Below, one piece after another: positions 8,574-16,987 of a stretch of 37,496 nt of DNA. The number at the start of each line of letters is the position of its first letter. The first letter of the stretch is position 1. The notes beneath the pieces are model-generated. The model saw only the letters and a program-made list of their open reading frames with translations, was not told where the DNA came from and ran no database searches. The DNA is taken from positions 1 through 37,496 of the forward strand of contig JAGRPC010000086.1 of NCBI GenBank assembly GCA_020439925.1, in the 5' to 3' direction. Made by a program: the position numbers and the translations under genes. Origin of the DNA: Verrucomicrobiia bacterium (lineage in GTDB: Bacteria; Verrucomicrobiota; Verrucomicrobiia; Verrucomicrobiales; DEV007).

Positions 8574-9983
8574 TCACAAGTTTTTGAGCACGTAATCCCA
8601 AGTCCAGAAGGTGAGGATGGTCAATCCGGTCGAGCAGAGCAGATCCAGGAATCCGAAACGATTCCAGAATTTCTCCACTTGGCCATTTCCCCTCGCGGAG
8701 AGTGTGAAAGCCGGTGCGGGGGATGCTGAGTGGATCCGTTGTGCAAGTCCCCAGAAGGGAGCGTGGGTTATCGCGGCATCGGGCGAGCGGGATTCGGCCT
8801 TGTCGGGTTCAGGCAAAACCTCTTCTGCCTTTTTCAGGCGATGCAAGGCCGCTGAGGCGGCTATCAGGAGGAAATATTCGGTGTGATATTGGCGATTGAT
8901 CATCCACCCTGAAATCGCGTTCGCAATCAGGAGGATTATGAGAATCCTTCGGCAGCGTTCCTCGATGCTGTCCGACGATCGGAAAACGATCAGTGTGTGA
9001 AAAGCACACCAGAGTCCGGCCAGGTAGAGAAAAAGGCCATAGCGACCAAGGTCGGCGCCAATCTGGACATAACTCGAGTGGGTTGCTTTCGGGACAATGA
9101 TGGTTTGTCCACCCTCCTGCCACGGGATTTGAGCGATGAACTGACGCCAGCCGATGCCGGTATGGTTGTTTTGTTCTACCGTTTTTGCCATTTCCCATGC
9201 GAGGAGACGGCCTTGGACGCCCTCATCTGATCCGAGATCGCTCATGTCCTCCATTCGCGGAAGGAAACTTAGGGCGGAGACCCCAACCGTCAGGGCGATC
9301 ACGAGGGTGGCCAGTTGGATCCACCATGGTTTCCCAAGGATCAAAGTAATGACAACGAGCAAGCCTCCGACGACGTAGGATCCCTTCGATTGGGTTAGCC
9401 AGGCGCAGTAGAACACGATGGCGGCGATTGCCGGGAAAACGATGATTCGCCCGATCGCATTTCCCTTCCAGGCGAAGATCAGGTAGGCGGCGGGTATCGC
9501 CACAACGATGCTGTGTCCGAGAGCGTTTGGGTTGTCGTGCAGCCAGGTTCCAATGGCAAGGCGTCCAAGCTGGGTGAAATAGTTGTCCTGAGCATGGGTG
9601 GGATCGATTCCGACGGTGCTCAGGACACCGAGGGCAGCGATCATCACGAGAGCATAAGTCCAGAACTTGAGATAGCCGAGCAGCCGGGGCCAGGTATTGA
9701 CGGACTGGAGAGTTAGAACGTAAAACGCAAGGAACGGGAGGACTTCGGTGATCGAGGCGTCCCCAAAGAAGACGATGTAGCCAAGGTAGATATGAACGAC
9801 CCAATCGTGAGGAGTGCGCAACCATCCCTTCAGGGGAGAGGGACGTGAACGGGCCGCCAGAAGAAAAAAGACCCAGAGACCGATGATCGGTTTGATCAGT
9901 TCCACGCCGCTAAGGCCGGGCACCCAGTCCTGAGGTCGCAGGTAATAAAAGAGAAGGAAGAACAGTGCGAAAAAAAACTCCAT
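8574..9983 (-). CDS. O-antigen ligase/polymerase family protein (Wzy-like)
   Basis: This 469-residue protein has many hydrophobic segments, beginning FFFALFFLLFYYLRPQDW. It carries the Wzy_C/O-antigen ligase pattern: NPNALGHSIVVAIPAAYL, a following TQSKGSYVVGG segment, and a periplasmic loop. After the loop comes HSSYVQIGADLGRYGLFLYL, matching the family's conserved His-Ser-Tyr and Glu/Asp-Leu-Gly region. In a locus with a flippase and a Wzc-like regulator it is the best polymerase candidate, joining lipid-linked repeat units at the periplasmic face. The family also includes O-antigen ligases and O-glycosylation ligases, so ligase activity is the main alternative. A basic, Pro-rich cytoplasmic stretch (about 390-440) precedes the final helix. 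A fair promoter lies upstream at 10108-10135. Confidence 0.85.
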   Translation of the reverse strand: MEFFFALFFLLFYYLRPQDWVPGLSGVELIKPIIGLWVFFLLAARSRPSPLKGWLRTPHDWVVHIYLGYIVFFGDASITEVLPFLAFYVLTLQSVNTWPRLLGYLKFWTYALVMIAALGVLSTVGIDPTHAQDNYFTQLGRLAIGTWLHDNPNALGHSIVVAIPAAYLIFAWKGNAIGRIIVFPAIAAIVFYCAWLTQSKGSYVVGGLLVVITLILGKPWWIQLATLVIALTVGVSALSFLPRMEDMSDLGSDEGVQGRLLAWEMAKTVEQNNHTGIGWRQFIAQIPWQEGGQTIIVPKATHSSYVQIGADLGRYGLFLYLAGLWCAFHTLIVFRSSDSIEERCRRILIILLIANAISGWMINRQYHTEYFLLIAASAALHRLKKAEEVLPEPDKAESRSPDAAITHAPFWGLAQRIHSASPAPAFTLSARGNGQVEKFWNRFGFLDLLCSTGLTILTFWTWDYVLKNL

Positions 9984-10107
9984 GGCGTTGGGAGTCGGGA
10001 TGCCGATTCAACGGGTGAGGTAAGGGAAAACTCCTGGCGTCATTTGGAGGGGTGGCGAAAGAATCCTGCAATTGCCTGAACCCGGCGCGATAGGGGGCAA
10101 ATTCTTG

Positions 10108-10135
10108 ATTCTAGCCCGGCAATCGTCGGATTCAA
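10108..10135 (-). promoter_or_regulatory. Candidate sigma-70 promoter for the polymerase-FkbH-ACP series
   Basis: On the minus strand, TTGAAT (10130-10135) and TAGAAT (10108-10113) are separated by 16 bases. The -10 box matches the consensus at five of six positions and the -35 at four of six. It would give a leader of about 115-120 bases before the polymerase start at 9983. It sits in a divergent intergenic region, where a promoter is expected. Confidence 0.42.
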
Positions 10136-10177
10136 GAGGGTTCGCGCAGGCCCCAGCAGCGGGGGCATTCACTCGGG

Positions 10178-10198
10178 ATCAGACCGATCACGTCTGAT
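10178..10198. promoter_or_regulatory. Perfect inverted repeat, candidate operator
   Basis: ATCAGAC (10178-10184) is mirrored by GTCTGAT (10192-10198) with a 7-base spacer. It lies in the divergent region between the polymerase and methyltransferase genes, about 15 bases upstream of a possible -35 box for the plus-strand series. This form suits a dimeric regulator or a small hairpin. No T-run follows, so it is not a typical terminator. No copy was noticed elsewhere in the window. Confidence 0.35.
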
Positions 10199-10212
10199 TA
10201 GAAATACCTGAC

Positions 10213-10240
10213 TTGATACGCTTGGCAAAAGGGCTAAGAT
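10213..10240 (+). promoter_or_regulatory. Candidate promoter for the 10251-15575 series
   Basis: TTGATA (10213-10218) and TAAGAT (10235-10240) are 16 bases apart. The -35 box matches five of six and the -10 box four of six consensus positions. Transcription would begin near 10247, only a few bases before the GTG at 10251. The message would then be nearly leaderless, or a later start would be used. Confidence 0.33.
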
Positions 10241-10250
10241 TCAACTCCCC

Positions 10251-11192
10251 GTGACAAGGAAGGCGCCTATCCTTCCCGTCAAATCCGGAGAGTTTCGAGT
10301 GGGCTTGGATCGACATTCCTGTGAACTTCTGGTCTCTCTGCGAGATCGAGGCGTTGTCATGGACCGTTTTCTCATGTTGGGGCGGCAGCACCTTTATCTC
10401 ACGGAAGAAGAGGCGCTGAAGTATCCGGTCCTTAGATCTTTCGCCTCCGAAATTGAGTCGATGAAGCGATCTTCTGGCGGTTATTCAGAGGACTTTCTGC
10501 GGTTCCTTGGAGCGACCGCTATTGATTCACTCGATTTTTCCGACTACGAGGGAGCCAATTTGGTCCATGACCTCAATCGTCCGGTTCCCGAGGAGTGGCA
10601 CGGCCGATACGACCTTGTCTTTGACGGAGGAAGTCTGGAACACGTTTTTCAGTTTCCGGTGGCCCTGAAGAGTGCGATGGAGATGGTTGAATTGGGTGGG
10701 CATTTTGTCGCCGCCTCCCCGTCCAACCACTTCAATGGTCACGGATTTTACCAATTGAGCGCCGAACTTTTCCATCGAGCGCTTTCTCCGGTGAACGGTT
10801 TTTCCGTCAAATTGATGGCTTTTGCGGAACAGGGGGCGGGTGGACGCGTTTACCGGGTGGAGGATCCGGCCCAAGTGGGCAGGCGAATTCTCTTCGGGGG
10901 GAGGAATCCTTTGTTGTTGCTAGTGGTGGCGAGACGGGAAAAGATCTCCGAAATATTTTCAGAAAACCCCTCACAGAGCGACTACGCTAAAGTCTGGACT
11001 TCGAGCGAAGAACCCAAGCCAACTGGGAAGCGGAAGTTTCGTGCGATCCGGCGAATCATGCCCTCGGCCTTGATGCACCGCTATGACGCTTGGCAGGTCC
11101 GTCGACGCCGCTGGCGTGAGGCCCGGATCGGAGTCCACCCTGTGGATTCGTTTTCCGAAGCGTTCCAAGAATTTCCGAGACCATCATGCTGA
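10251..11192 (+). CDS. Putative SAM-dependent methyltransferase with degenerate motif I
   Basis: This 313-residue protein has a class I methyltransferase-like core. A helix and strand (CELLVSLRDRGVVMDRFLML) lead to GRQHL, where the usual glycine-rich SAM motif is poorly kept. Later, YDLVFDGGSLEHVFQFP and MEMVELGGHFVAASPS match the motif IV and post-IV layout of methyltransferase type 11/12 families. The C-terminal 80 residues are basic and unassigned. The GTG start at 10251 keeps the N-terminal helix; an ATG at 10359 has a better GAGG site but would remove that helix. The stop overlaps the next gene by 7 bp, so the two are co-transcribed. The substrate is unknown, and the weak SAM motif leaves room for a non-methyltransferase role. 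Confidence 0.65.
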   Translation: MTRKAPILPVKSGEFRVGLDRHSCELLVSLRDRGVVMDRFLMLGRQHLYLTEEEALKYPVLRSFASEIESMKRSSGGYSEDFLRFLGATAIDSLDFSDYEGANLVHDLNRPVPEEWHGRYDLVFDGGSLEHVFQFPVALKSAMEMVELGGHFVAASPSNHFNGHGFYQLSAELFHRALSPVNGFSVKLMAFAEQGAGGRVYRVEDPAQVGRRILFGGRNPLLLLVVARREKISEIFSENPSQSDYAKVWTSSEEPKPTGKRKFRAIRRIMPSALMHRYDAWQVRRRRWREARIGVHPVDSFSEAFQEFPRPSC

Positions 11193-11911
11193 ACCATTGG
11201 AAGACACGGCTCCCTTTTTTTCCCATCTGGCCGGAGATGGCGGATCTCGACGGGATTCTGATTCCCATCAGGAATTCCCCATTTCCTCCGTTCTTGCGGC
11301 GACACCTCTTGGCGGGCGGCTACGAGGTTGCCGAGCGCAAATTGGTGGATGAATTTGTTCGTCCTGACGACCGGGTGCTTGAGATAGGGGCCTCGGCAGG
11401 GGTTCTCTCGAGTTTCCTATGGAGAAAAGTGGGCCGGAACGGCCGGGTCGTCAGCGTCGAGGGCAATCCGGCACTTCGGAAATGGTTTGAAGCGCAGCTG
11501 GCTTCAAACGGTTTTTCAGGGGAATGGAAGGAAGCGGTCTGCTGGCCCACGTGGGACGAGTCAGTTCCGGAACAGGTGCGTCAAACGGGGCTAATGCCGC
11601 GTGACAATCCTCTCGGATCGTCCGTGGTCGAAGGATCAGAGCCCTGCGCCGACGGCGCTTGGCAGAGCGCGGCACAGATCTGCAATGACTGCCTGATCGA
11701 CCCGACGGTCGTCATTGTCGACATCGAAGGAATGGAGACTGTTTGGGTGGAGTATCCTCCCAAAATTCCCCGCTGTGTCCGGATTCTGATCGTTGAATTC
11801 CACCCCACTTTGGTCGATCCGCGGCTTTTGGGACGATCAATCCAGGCACTTGTTGAGGAGGGATTTGCGGTCTGTGGCATGAGCGGCACCGTCCTGGCAT
11901 TCAGCCGTTGA
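11186..11911 (+). CDS. FkbM-family methyltransferase
   Basis: This 241-residue protein carries a clear Rossmann methyltransferase core. Motif I is VLEIGASAGVLSSFLW (64-79), followed by VVSVEGNPALRKW (88-100) and the FkbM-typical VVIVDIEGMETVWVE (175-189). FkbM proteins O-methylate sugars or other hydroxyl groups, and in polysaccharide loci they are usually assigned to sugar O-methylation. The ATG at 11186 lies inside the end of the previous gene. The next gene, a hexapeptide acyltransferase, begins about 40 bp after the stop. The methylated position cannot be predicted. Confidence 0.82.
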   Translation: MLNHWKTRLPFFPIWPEMADLDGILIPIRNSPFPPFLRRHLLAGGYEVAERKLVDEFVRPDDRVLEIGASAGVLSSFLWRKVGRNGRVVSVEGNPALRKWFEAQLASNGFSGEWKEAVCWPTWDESVPEQVRQTGLMPRDNPLGSSVVEGSEPCADGAWQSAAQICNDCLIDPTVVIVDIEGMETVWVEYPPKIPRCVRILIVEFHPTLVDPRLLGRSIQALVEEGFAVCGMSGTVLAFSR

Positions 11912-11952
11912 TTCCATGCCGCGCCGCGAGGATGAAGTTGCAAAAGGCGATC

Positions 11953-12546
11953 ATGAGCGAGGCTTTACTGCGTTTCCGGTGCCATGTCCGGGCTGATCTT
12001 TTCCGCTACGGCGGAGAAAGCGGACCCATGGGGATTTTCAGGGCTTGGATCAGGGAACCAGGGTTCCGGTTGGTGTTCAGCCTCCGTCTTTGCAGGCTTC
12101 TTCGCGAGATTTCCTGGACCCGTTGGGGGTTTTATCACCTGATCAAGTATTTTTACGGGCGAAGTTGCGTTCGCTACGGGGTTTATCTCGACCCGTTCAT
12201 GGAACTTGGCGGAGGGTTGTTTATTCCACATCCTTGCTCGATCATCGTCAACAGCAGCGTTGTGATCGGCTCGAACTGCAACCTTTCACAAGGAGTGACC
12301 ATCGGTGTCGGCAACAGGGGAAAGTTTCCTGGTTTTCCGAGAATCTGCAGCCGGGTCTTCATCGGGCCGGGTGCCGTGATTTTTGGAGGAATCTCGGTGG
12401 GGGAGGGTTCCGCCGTCGGCGCGAACTCGGTGGTGACGAAGTCGGTGCCGGCAGGCCGGACCGTTGGTGGGATTCCGGCAGTGGTGATTTCTGACTCCGG
12501 TTCCGATGGATATGTGAACTTTACGCTGGACGAGCTTGGTGACTGA
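11953..12546 (+). CDS. Second hexapeptide-repeat (CysE-like) acyltransferase
   Basis: This 197-residue protein has an N-terminal helical part and then left-handed beta-helix repeats, from YGVYLDPFMELGGGLFIP through NCNLSQGVTIGVG to FIGPGAVIFGGISVGEGSAV. A histidine in LFIPHPCSIIVNSS matches the CysE catalytic His region. It probably acetylates a sugar or amino-sugar in the cytoplasm with acetyl-CoA or another thioester. The ATG at 11953 was chosen because AAAGG lies five bases before it; ATG 11932 and TTG 11908 are alternatives. It is related in layout to the acyltransferase at 5689-6291 but clearly not a recent duplicate. True serine acetyltransferase (CysE) activity is less likely in this setting. 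Confidence 0.82.
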   Translation: MSEALLRFRCHVRADLFRYGGESGPMGIFRAWIREPGFRLVFSLRLCRLLREISWTRWGFYHLIKYFYGRSCVRYGVYLDPFMELGGGLFIPHPCSIIVNSSVVIGSNCNLSQGVTIGVGNRGKFPGFPRICSRVFIGPGAVIFGGISVGEGSAVGANSVVTKSVPAGRTVGGIPAVVISDSGSDGYVNFTLDELGD

Positions 12547-12627
12547 ACGATTGAAAGCAAGCATCGACATCCGATTCCCGTCGGGAGCGGCTCTGGTATC
12601 TGGCCCACAACACAAGTTCTTCCGATC

Positions 12628-13191
12628 ATGACAACCCAACAGTATCTATCGCGCCTCCAAGAACTCATTTCCGTGATCGATCTCGATTCGGTATCCCGTG
12701 TCTCCTCGCTTTTCCGGGATGTCAGCGAAAGAGGGGGGACGGTCTATGTCTGTGGCAACGGTGGAAGTGCGTCAACGGCATCCCACATCGCCTGCGATTT
12801 GTCGAAGAATGTGACGAGTTCCCGGGAAAGGCGTCTCCGCGTGATCAGTCTGACGGACAATCTAGCCTACTTTTCTGCCATCGCGAACGACATCGACTAT
12901 TCGGAGGTGTTTGTGGAGCCTCTTCGCAATCTTCTGACCTCGAAAGACGCTTTGCTCGCCGTCTCGGCGAGTGGAAATTCGCCCAACGTCGTCAAGGCTG
13001 CGCAGTATGCCAGGGATGCTGGGGCGACGGTAGTAGCGTTCACCGGTTTCGGTGGGGGAGCCTTGCGTGGTCTTGGTCACGAAGTCCTCCACGTTAGCTG
13101 CGAGGAGTATGGTCCTGTCGAGGATCTCCATTTGGTATTCAACCATTTGCTGGTCGTTTCTCTCAGGGAAGCGATGGGGCCGGGATCGTGA
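12628..13191 (+). CDS. gmhA: Sedoheptulose-7-phosphate isomerase (GmhA-like, SIS domain)
   Basis: This 187-residue single SIS-domain protein matches GmhA in size and motifs. VYVCGNGGSASTASHIACDL (39-58) forms the phosphosugar-binding loop. LLAVSASGNSPNVVKAA is the second Ser-rich loop, and a C-terminal helix keeps a histidine (EDLHLVFNHLL). It should convert D-sedoheptulose 7-phosphate to D-glycero-D-manno-heptose 7-phosphate. The following enzymes (HddA and a GmhB-HddC fusion) are encoded at 18137-20418 on the other strand, which supports a GDP-heptose pathway rather than a general SIS role. The stop codon lies four bases before the next gene's ATG, so translational coupling is likely. Confidence 0.9.
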   Translation: MTTQQYLSRLQELISVIDLDSVSRVSSLFRDVSERGGTVYVCGNGGSASTASHIACDLSKNVTSSRERRLRVISLTDNLAYFSAIANDIDYSEVFVEPLRNLLTSKDALLAVSASGNSPNVVKAAQYARDAGATVVAFTGFGGGALRGLGHEVLHVSCEEYGPVEDLHLVFNHLLVVSLREAMGPGS

Positions 13192-13195
13192 GCCG

Positions 13196-14587
13196 ATGGG
13201 TTGGATCAATCATCTCTTTCGAAACGGAAGGGTTCGGACCCAAGCCGTTCTTCGTGACCGGATCCGCTATTCAAGAGCAGCGCAGGCGGTTGTTGGCTTG
13301 GCATGGCTGGCGAAGTATTTGTCTTGTCCGGGACGCCCAAATGGGCTCGCTGCCCTCGCGGCAGCACACCGCACCTTCCTTCCACTCGGTTGGAGTGGCA
13401 TCACCCGCGGCAAAATGGCCTCGGTTGCCCCTGGCCGGGAAGGGACTTCAAACCGGTGGAGAGATGAAAAGATTGGATGGAGTTCCTACCGGTATAAAAC
13501 ATCCGGGGATAAGCCGGTGATGAGCCATGGCCTGGTGGTGAAGCCTCCGGTTTCCGCGAACGAGAAGGGAGTCCTGGTTGTTTGGGTGGAGTACAATCTC
13601 GCCGCGTTGCTCTCTTGCTCCAGGCTTCCTCGGATTCTCGGGGAATATCGGGTTGTATATTCGACCTCGTGGTCGCCCCCGGATTTCTCCCTTTCATGGG
13701 CTCTTTCCGGCGAAAATGCCGGGGAGTCCTACATGATTCCTTCCAACCGGCTTGACGCGTCATGGATTGAGGCGATTCCGCAACCCGTCAAGGTGCTTCC
13801 ATTATATGCTTCGCATTGGATCGCGGACGTCCCCGACTTTTCTCCAATTCCCATGGATCGACGGAGTTTCGACCTTTGCCTGGTGGCGAATTGGGCACCG
13901 TTCAAGCGCCATTGGCTGCTATTTCGAGCTCTGCGTCGCTTACCGGACGAACTGCGGATCTGCCTGATCGGGCAACCCGAAGGCAGCTTCACCGTTGAGA
14001 CGGCAAGGGGCTTGGCCAAGGCTTTCGGGGTCCGGCAGGAAATCACGTGGCTCAACCGTCTCCCTGCCGCCGAGGTCAGGAAGATTCAAGCCGATTCACG
14101 GGCTGCCCTGATGCTTTCCAAGCGTGAGGGGTCATGCCTAGCCATTGCGGAAAGTCTGTTGGCGGACTCGCCTGTCGGAGTGATGGCGGATGCCCATATC
14201 GGATCCAAGGATTTCATCAACGAATCCACGGGAATTCTGTTGAATGAGAACACGCTTCCAGAGGATATTGCGAGATTGTTGCTTTTGGCAAGGGAAGGCC
14301 GTTTCTCGGCGAGGCCATGGGCATTGGAGCATATTGAAGCTTCGGTTTCTGTGGGACACTTGAATGAGATTCTCCGGCAAGATGCGCTGAGCCGGGGGGA
14401 GGACTGGACCAGCGATATCAAGCCATTTTGCCTGAGATCTGCCGTCCCCGTTTTCACCTCCCCGGACGATGCGGCCGAGGCTAAGTCGTGGCATTCTGCT
14501 TTCGAGTCGACGCACGGTCTCCGCTTCATCGGGGCGGCTCACGCCGACCCTGTCGGGGATGCACCGGGCCTTTCGGGACTCGATTGA
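13196..14587 (+). CDS. Glycosyltransferase (GT4-like, GT-B fold)
   Basis: This 463-residue protein has an unfamiliar N-terminal half and a recognisable GT-B C-terminal half. DLCLVANWAPFKRHWLLFRAL (226-246 region) corresponds to the donor-domain first strand and helix. SKREGSCLAIAESLLADSPV (about 308-327) has the E-x7-E donor motif of family 4. It should add one sugar to the growing lipid-linked repeat. The ATG at 13196 follows the GmhA stop by four bases; a longer in-frame reading back to 13052 would overlap GmhA and is rejected. Placement right after GmhA hints at heptose transfer, but that is only contextual. Confidence 0.75.
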   Translation: MGWINHLFRNGRVRTQAVLRDRIRYSRAAQAVVGLAWLAKYLSCPGRPNGLAALAAAHRTFLPLGWSGITRGKMASVAPGREGTSNRWRDEKIGWSSYRYKTSGDKPVMSHGLVVKPPVSANEKGVLVVWVEYNLAALLSCSRLPRILGEYRVVYSTSWSPPDFSLSWALSGENAGESYMIPSNRLDASWIEAIPQPVKVLPLYASHWIADVPDFSPIPMDRRSFDLCLVANWAPFKRHWLLFRALRRLPDELRICLIGQPEGSFTVETARGLAKAFGVRQEITWLNRLPAAEVRKIQADSRAALMLSKREGSCLAIAESLLADSPVGVMADAHIGSKDFINESTGILLNENTLPEDIARLLLLAREGRFSARPWALEHIEASVSVGHLNEILRQDALSRGEDWTSDIKPFCLRSAVPVFTSPDDAAEAKSWHSAFESTHGLRFIGAAHADPVGDAPGLSGLD

Positions 14588-14693
14588 TAGCTAGGTTCGC
14601 CGCTTTCCAAGATCGGCGTGGAGATTTTCTTGGAAACAACTAGATTTCAGTTCGTTGCCGACTCTCAGTCAGGGAGTCGCTCGTGGAAGAAAA

Positions 14694-15575
14694 ATGAAAG
14701 AACTCGCAAGACGAATTCTAGAGAGAGTGGTCCGGTTTTTCCTGTTGTTCAGTGTTTTTGACCGTTTCCTCGTTTTTGCCGCCTATGAGAGAAAGCGAAT
14801 ATTGAGGGGAAAAATCGAGCAAAGGCTGCGTCGATTGGGACTTTACGGCGATACGGTGCAATCCGGACCGTTCGAGGGAATGGTGTATCCGGAACCGGAA
14901 GTATGGGTTTCCTGTCGTTTCGAGAAAGTATCCGGCTTTTATGAATTCGAACTTCACCAGTGGATCGAGCGACTAGCGGGTTCCGGGAAGGCATTCACCT
15001 CTGTGGTCAATATCGGTGCTGCCGACGGCTATTTTGCCGTTGGCCTTGGGAGGCTCTTTCCGGAGGCGCGGGTTTTCGCGTTCGAAGCCGCCGAGAACCG
15101 GTATCAGTCGCTTGTCAGGGTTTCGGAGGTGAATGGCATGTCGAATCGCTTGGTTGCGGGAAGATGGTGCTCGCCAGAAGCTCTTGCGGCTCTCGATGTT
15201 GGTGACTGCCCCTTGGTGGTCTGCGATGTCGACGGCTTTGAAGATGTATTGATGGATCCCGCGCTTGTTCCATGGCTTCAAGAGGCGGTGATTCTGTTAG
15301 AAGTTCACGAGTTCCTAGCGCCCGATCTGCCCGGTGCCGAGAAGGAAGCGTTTGAGAAGCAGCATCCGTTTCTGGTTCGTGACATGGGCAGAAAGATACG
15401 GGAGCGGTTTCGCATTTCGCATGTGATCGAAGAGTGTCTGGTCGGCGCGGTGCCGATCGACCGTTATCCGGTGTTTCGCAACCTGTCCATGGGGGAGATC
15501 GCGGCCCTCGCCGAGTCGGACCGGTGTTGCATCCACCCGTGGTTCCTGATGACACCGGCGCCCACCAACGCTTAG
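14694..15575 (+). CDS. FkbM-like SAM-dependent methyltransferase
   Basis: This 293-residue protein has an N-terminal basic and hydrophobic segment (about 1-30) that may associate with the membrane. The methyltransferase core follows: motif I VVNIGAADGYFAVGLG (104-119), VFAFEAAENRY (127-137) and LVVCDVDGFEDVLMDP, the FkbM-type acidic motif. The C-terminal 60 residues are not assigned. The ATG at 14694 was chosen over a TTG at 14655 because GGAAG lies just upstream. The gene ends the plus-strand series, and its stop overlaps the stop of the opposing MBOAT gene by four bases. The substrate is probably a sugar hydroxyl. Confidence 0.75.
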   Translation: MKELARRILERVVRFFLLFSVFDRFLVFAAYERKRILRGKIEQRLRRLGLYGDTVQSGPFEGMVYPEPEVWVSCRFEKVSGFYEFELHQWIERLAGSGKAFTSVVNIGAADGYFAVGLGRLFPEARVFAFEAAENRYQSLVRVSEVNGMSNRLVAGRWCSPEALAALDVGDCPLVVCDVDGFEDVLMDPALVPWLQEAVILLEVHEFLAPDLPGAEKEAFEKQHPFLVRDMGRKIRERFRISHVIEECLVGAVPIDRYPVFRNLSMGEIAALAESDRCCIHPWFLMTPAPTNA

Positions 15576-16987
15576 AACCTGAAATAGATAAAGGGCTGGA
15601 ATTCCTTCGGGTAAAACGCGATGACAAGCCAGATCATCGTAAGCAGGATGGCGGGAGCGCGAATGGTGTCCGGTTTCAAATCGAACCAGGACGATTTTCC
15701 CGCGGCCAGAAGGGCGTTGTAGGCGGAAAAGATCACGATCACTCCGACGGCGAAGGGGTCGTGCCAAGCAACTCCATCCGCCAGCGACAGCATCCGTGAG
15801 AGGATCATCAGTGCCGAATCGAGGTCGGGAGACCGAAAAAAGACCCAGCCGAAAAGCACGATGAGCAAGGTGGTTCCCCAGCCGAAGAGAGAGCGGAGGA
15901 AAGCGGGAATGTGACGGGCCCGCCGCATTGGCGGGTTTCCGGTATCCTTTCCCGAGACCATGCGGTCGACGGCAAGAGCGAACCCATGCCAGGCTCCCCA
16001 AATCACGAAGGTCCAGTTTGCTCCATGCCAGAGCCCGCCGAGGACCATCGTGAGGAATAGGTTCACTTGGGTTCGGACGCGTCCGAGTCGATTCCCGCCA
16101 AGGGGGACGTACAGGTAGTCGCGCAGCCATGAGGAGAGGGAAATATGCCAGCGGCGCCAAAAGTCCTGAATCGAGGTGGCGAGATAGGGGTGATCGAAGT
16201 TTCTTGTGAAGTCGTAGCCCATGACACGTGCCAGGCCGATGGCCATGTCAGAGTAACCGGAGAAGTCGCAGTAAATCTGAATGGCATAGGCCAGGAGCAC
16301 GAGCCAAAGGGTGATTCCGTCGAGAGCGGCGGCGTTTTCGAAGCCCGGATCGACAAAGGCGGCGAGTCGGTCGGCGATGAAGACCTTCTTGAAAAGGCCG
16401 ATTACGAATTGCCGGAAACCATCGTAAGCGCGAGCCCAACCCAAGGTTCTCGGTGTTTCCAACTGGGGAAGGAACTCTGAGGCTCGCACGATCGGTCCCG
16501 CCACCAACTGGGGAAAGAAGGCGACGAAGAGGGCGAAGTCGGAAAAGCGACGGCAGTGCGGGAGGTTTCCACGATAGACGTCGATGGTATAGCTGAGTGT
16601 CTGGAAGGTGTAAAAGGAGATACCTACAGGAAGAATGAGATTGATCGTGCTCCCAGGCGAATCGGGCAGCCCACACATGGCACGGAACGAATCGATGAAG
16701 AAATTGAAATACTTGAAAAGGGCGAGGACACCGAGGCTGTAGACGAGGGCCGCAGAAACAAGGAGCCTTCGACGCGACGGGCTGCTTCCTTCCATGCGAC
16801 CAGCCAGCCAGAAATTCACGGCGGTGCACGCGAGCAGCAATCCAGAGAATCGCCAGTCCCAGTAGGCGTAGAAGTAATAACTTGCAACAAGCAGGACGGC
16901 CTTTTGCACACGATGCTGCCTGATGACCAGAATGGCCATCAGTACCGCCGCGAGAAAAAAGTAGAACTCAATCTGGGTAAACAACAT
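15572..16987 (-). CDS. MBOAT-family O-acyltransferase (AlgI-like), copy 1
   Basis: This 471-residue polytopic protein matches AlgI/DltB-type MBOAT enzymes, which move acyl groups across the inner membrane for polysaccharide acylation. Conserved features are ASYYFYAYWDWRF (35-47), LPVGISFYTFQTLSYTIDVY (119-138), FFPQLVAGPI (158-167) and FWRRWHISLSSWLRDY (276-291). The active-site His321 is in GGLWHGANWTFVIWG. The ATG at 16987 overlaps the SGNH gene by 20 bp, so the two proteins are probably made together and work as a pair. It is the last gene of an eight-gene series that also carries E1, E2, ACP and heptose-activation genes. The acyl donor is unknown. Confidence 0.92.
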   Translation of the reverse strand: MLFTQIEFYFFLAAVLMAILVIRQHRVQKAVLLVASYYFYAYWDWRFSGLLLACTAVNFWLAGRMEGSSPSRRRLLVSAALVYSLGVLALFKYFNFFIDSFRAMCGLPDSPGSTINLILPVGISFYTFQTLSYTIDVYRGNLPHCRRFSDFALFVAFFPQLVAGPIVRASEFLPQLETPRTLGWARAYDGFRQFVIGLFKKVFIADRLAAFVDPGFENAAALDGITLWLVLLAYAIQIYCDFSGYSDMAIGLARVMGYDFTRNFDHPYLATSIQDFWRRWHISLSSWLRDYLYVPLGGNRLGRVRTQVNLFLTMVLGGLWHGANWTFVIWGAWHGFALAVDRMVSGKDTGNPPMRRARHIPAFLRSLFGWGTTLLIVLFGWVFFRSPDLDSALMILSRMLSLADGVAWHDPFAVGVIVIFSAYNALLAAGKSSWFDLKPDTIRAPAILLTMIWLVIAFYPKEFQPFIYFRF

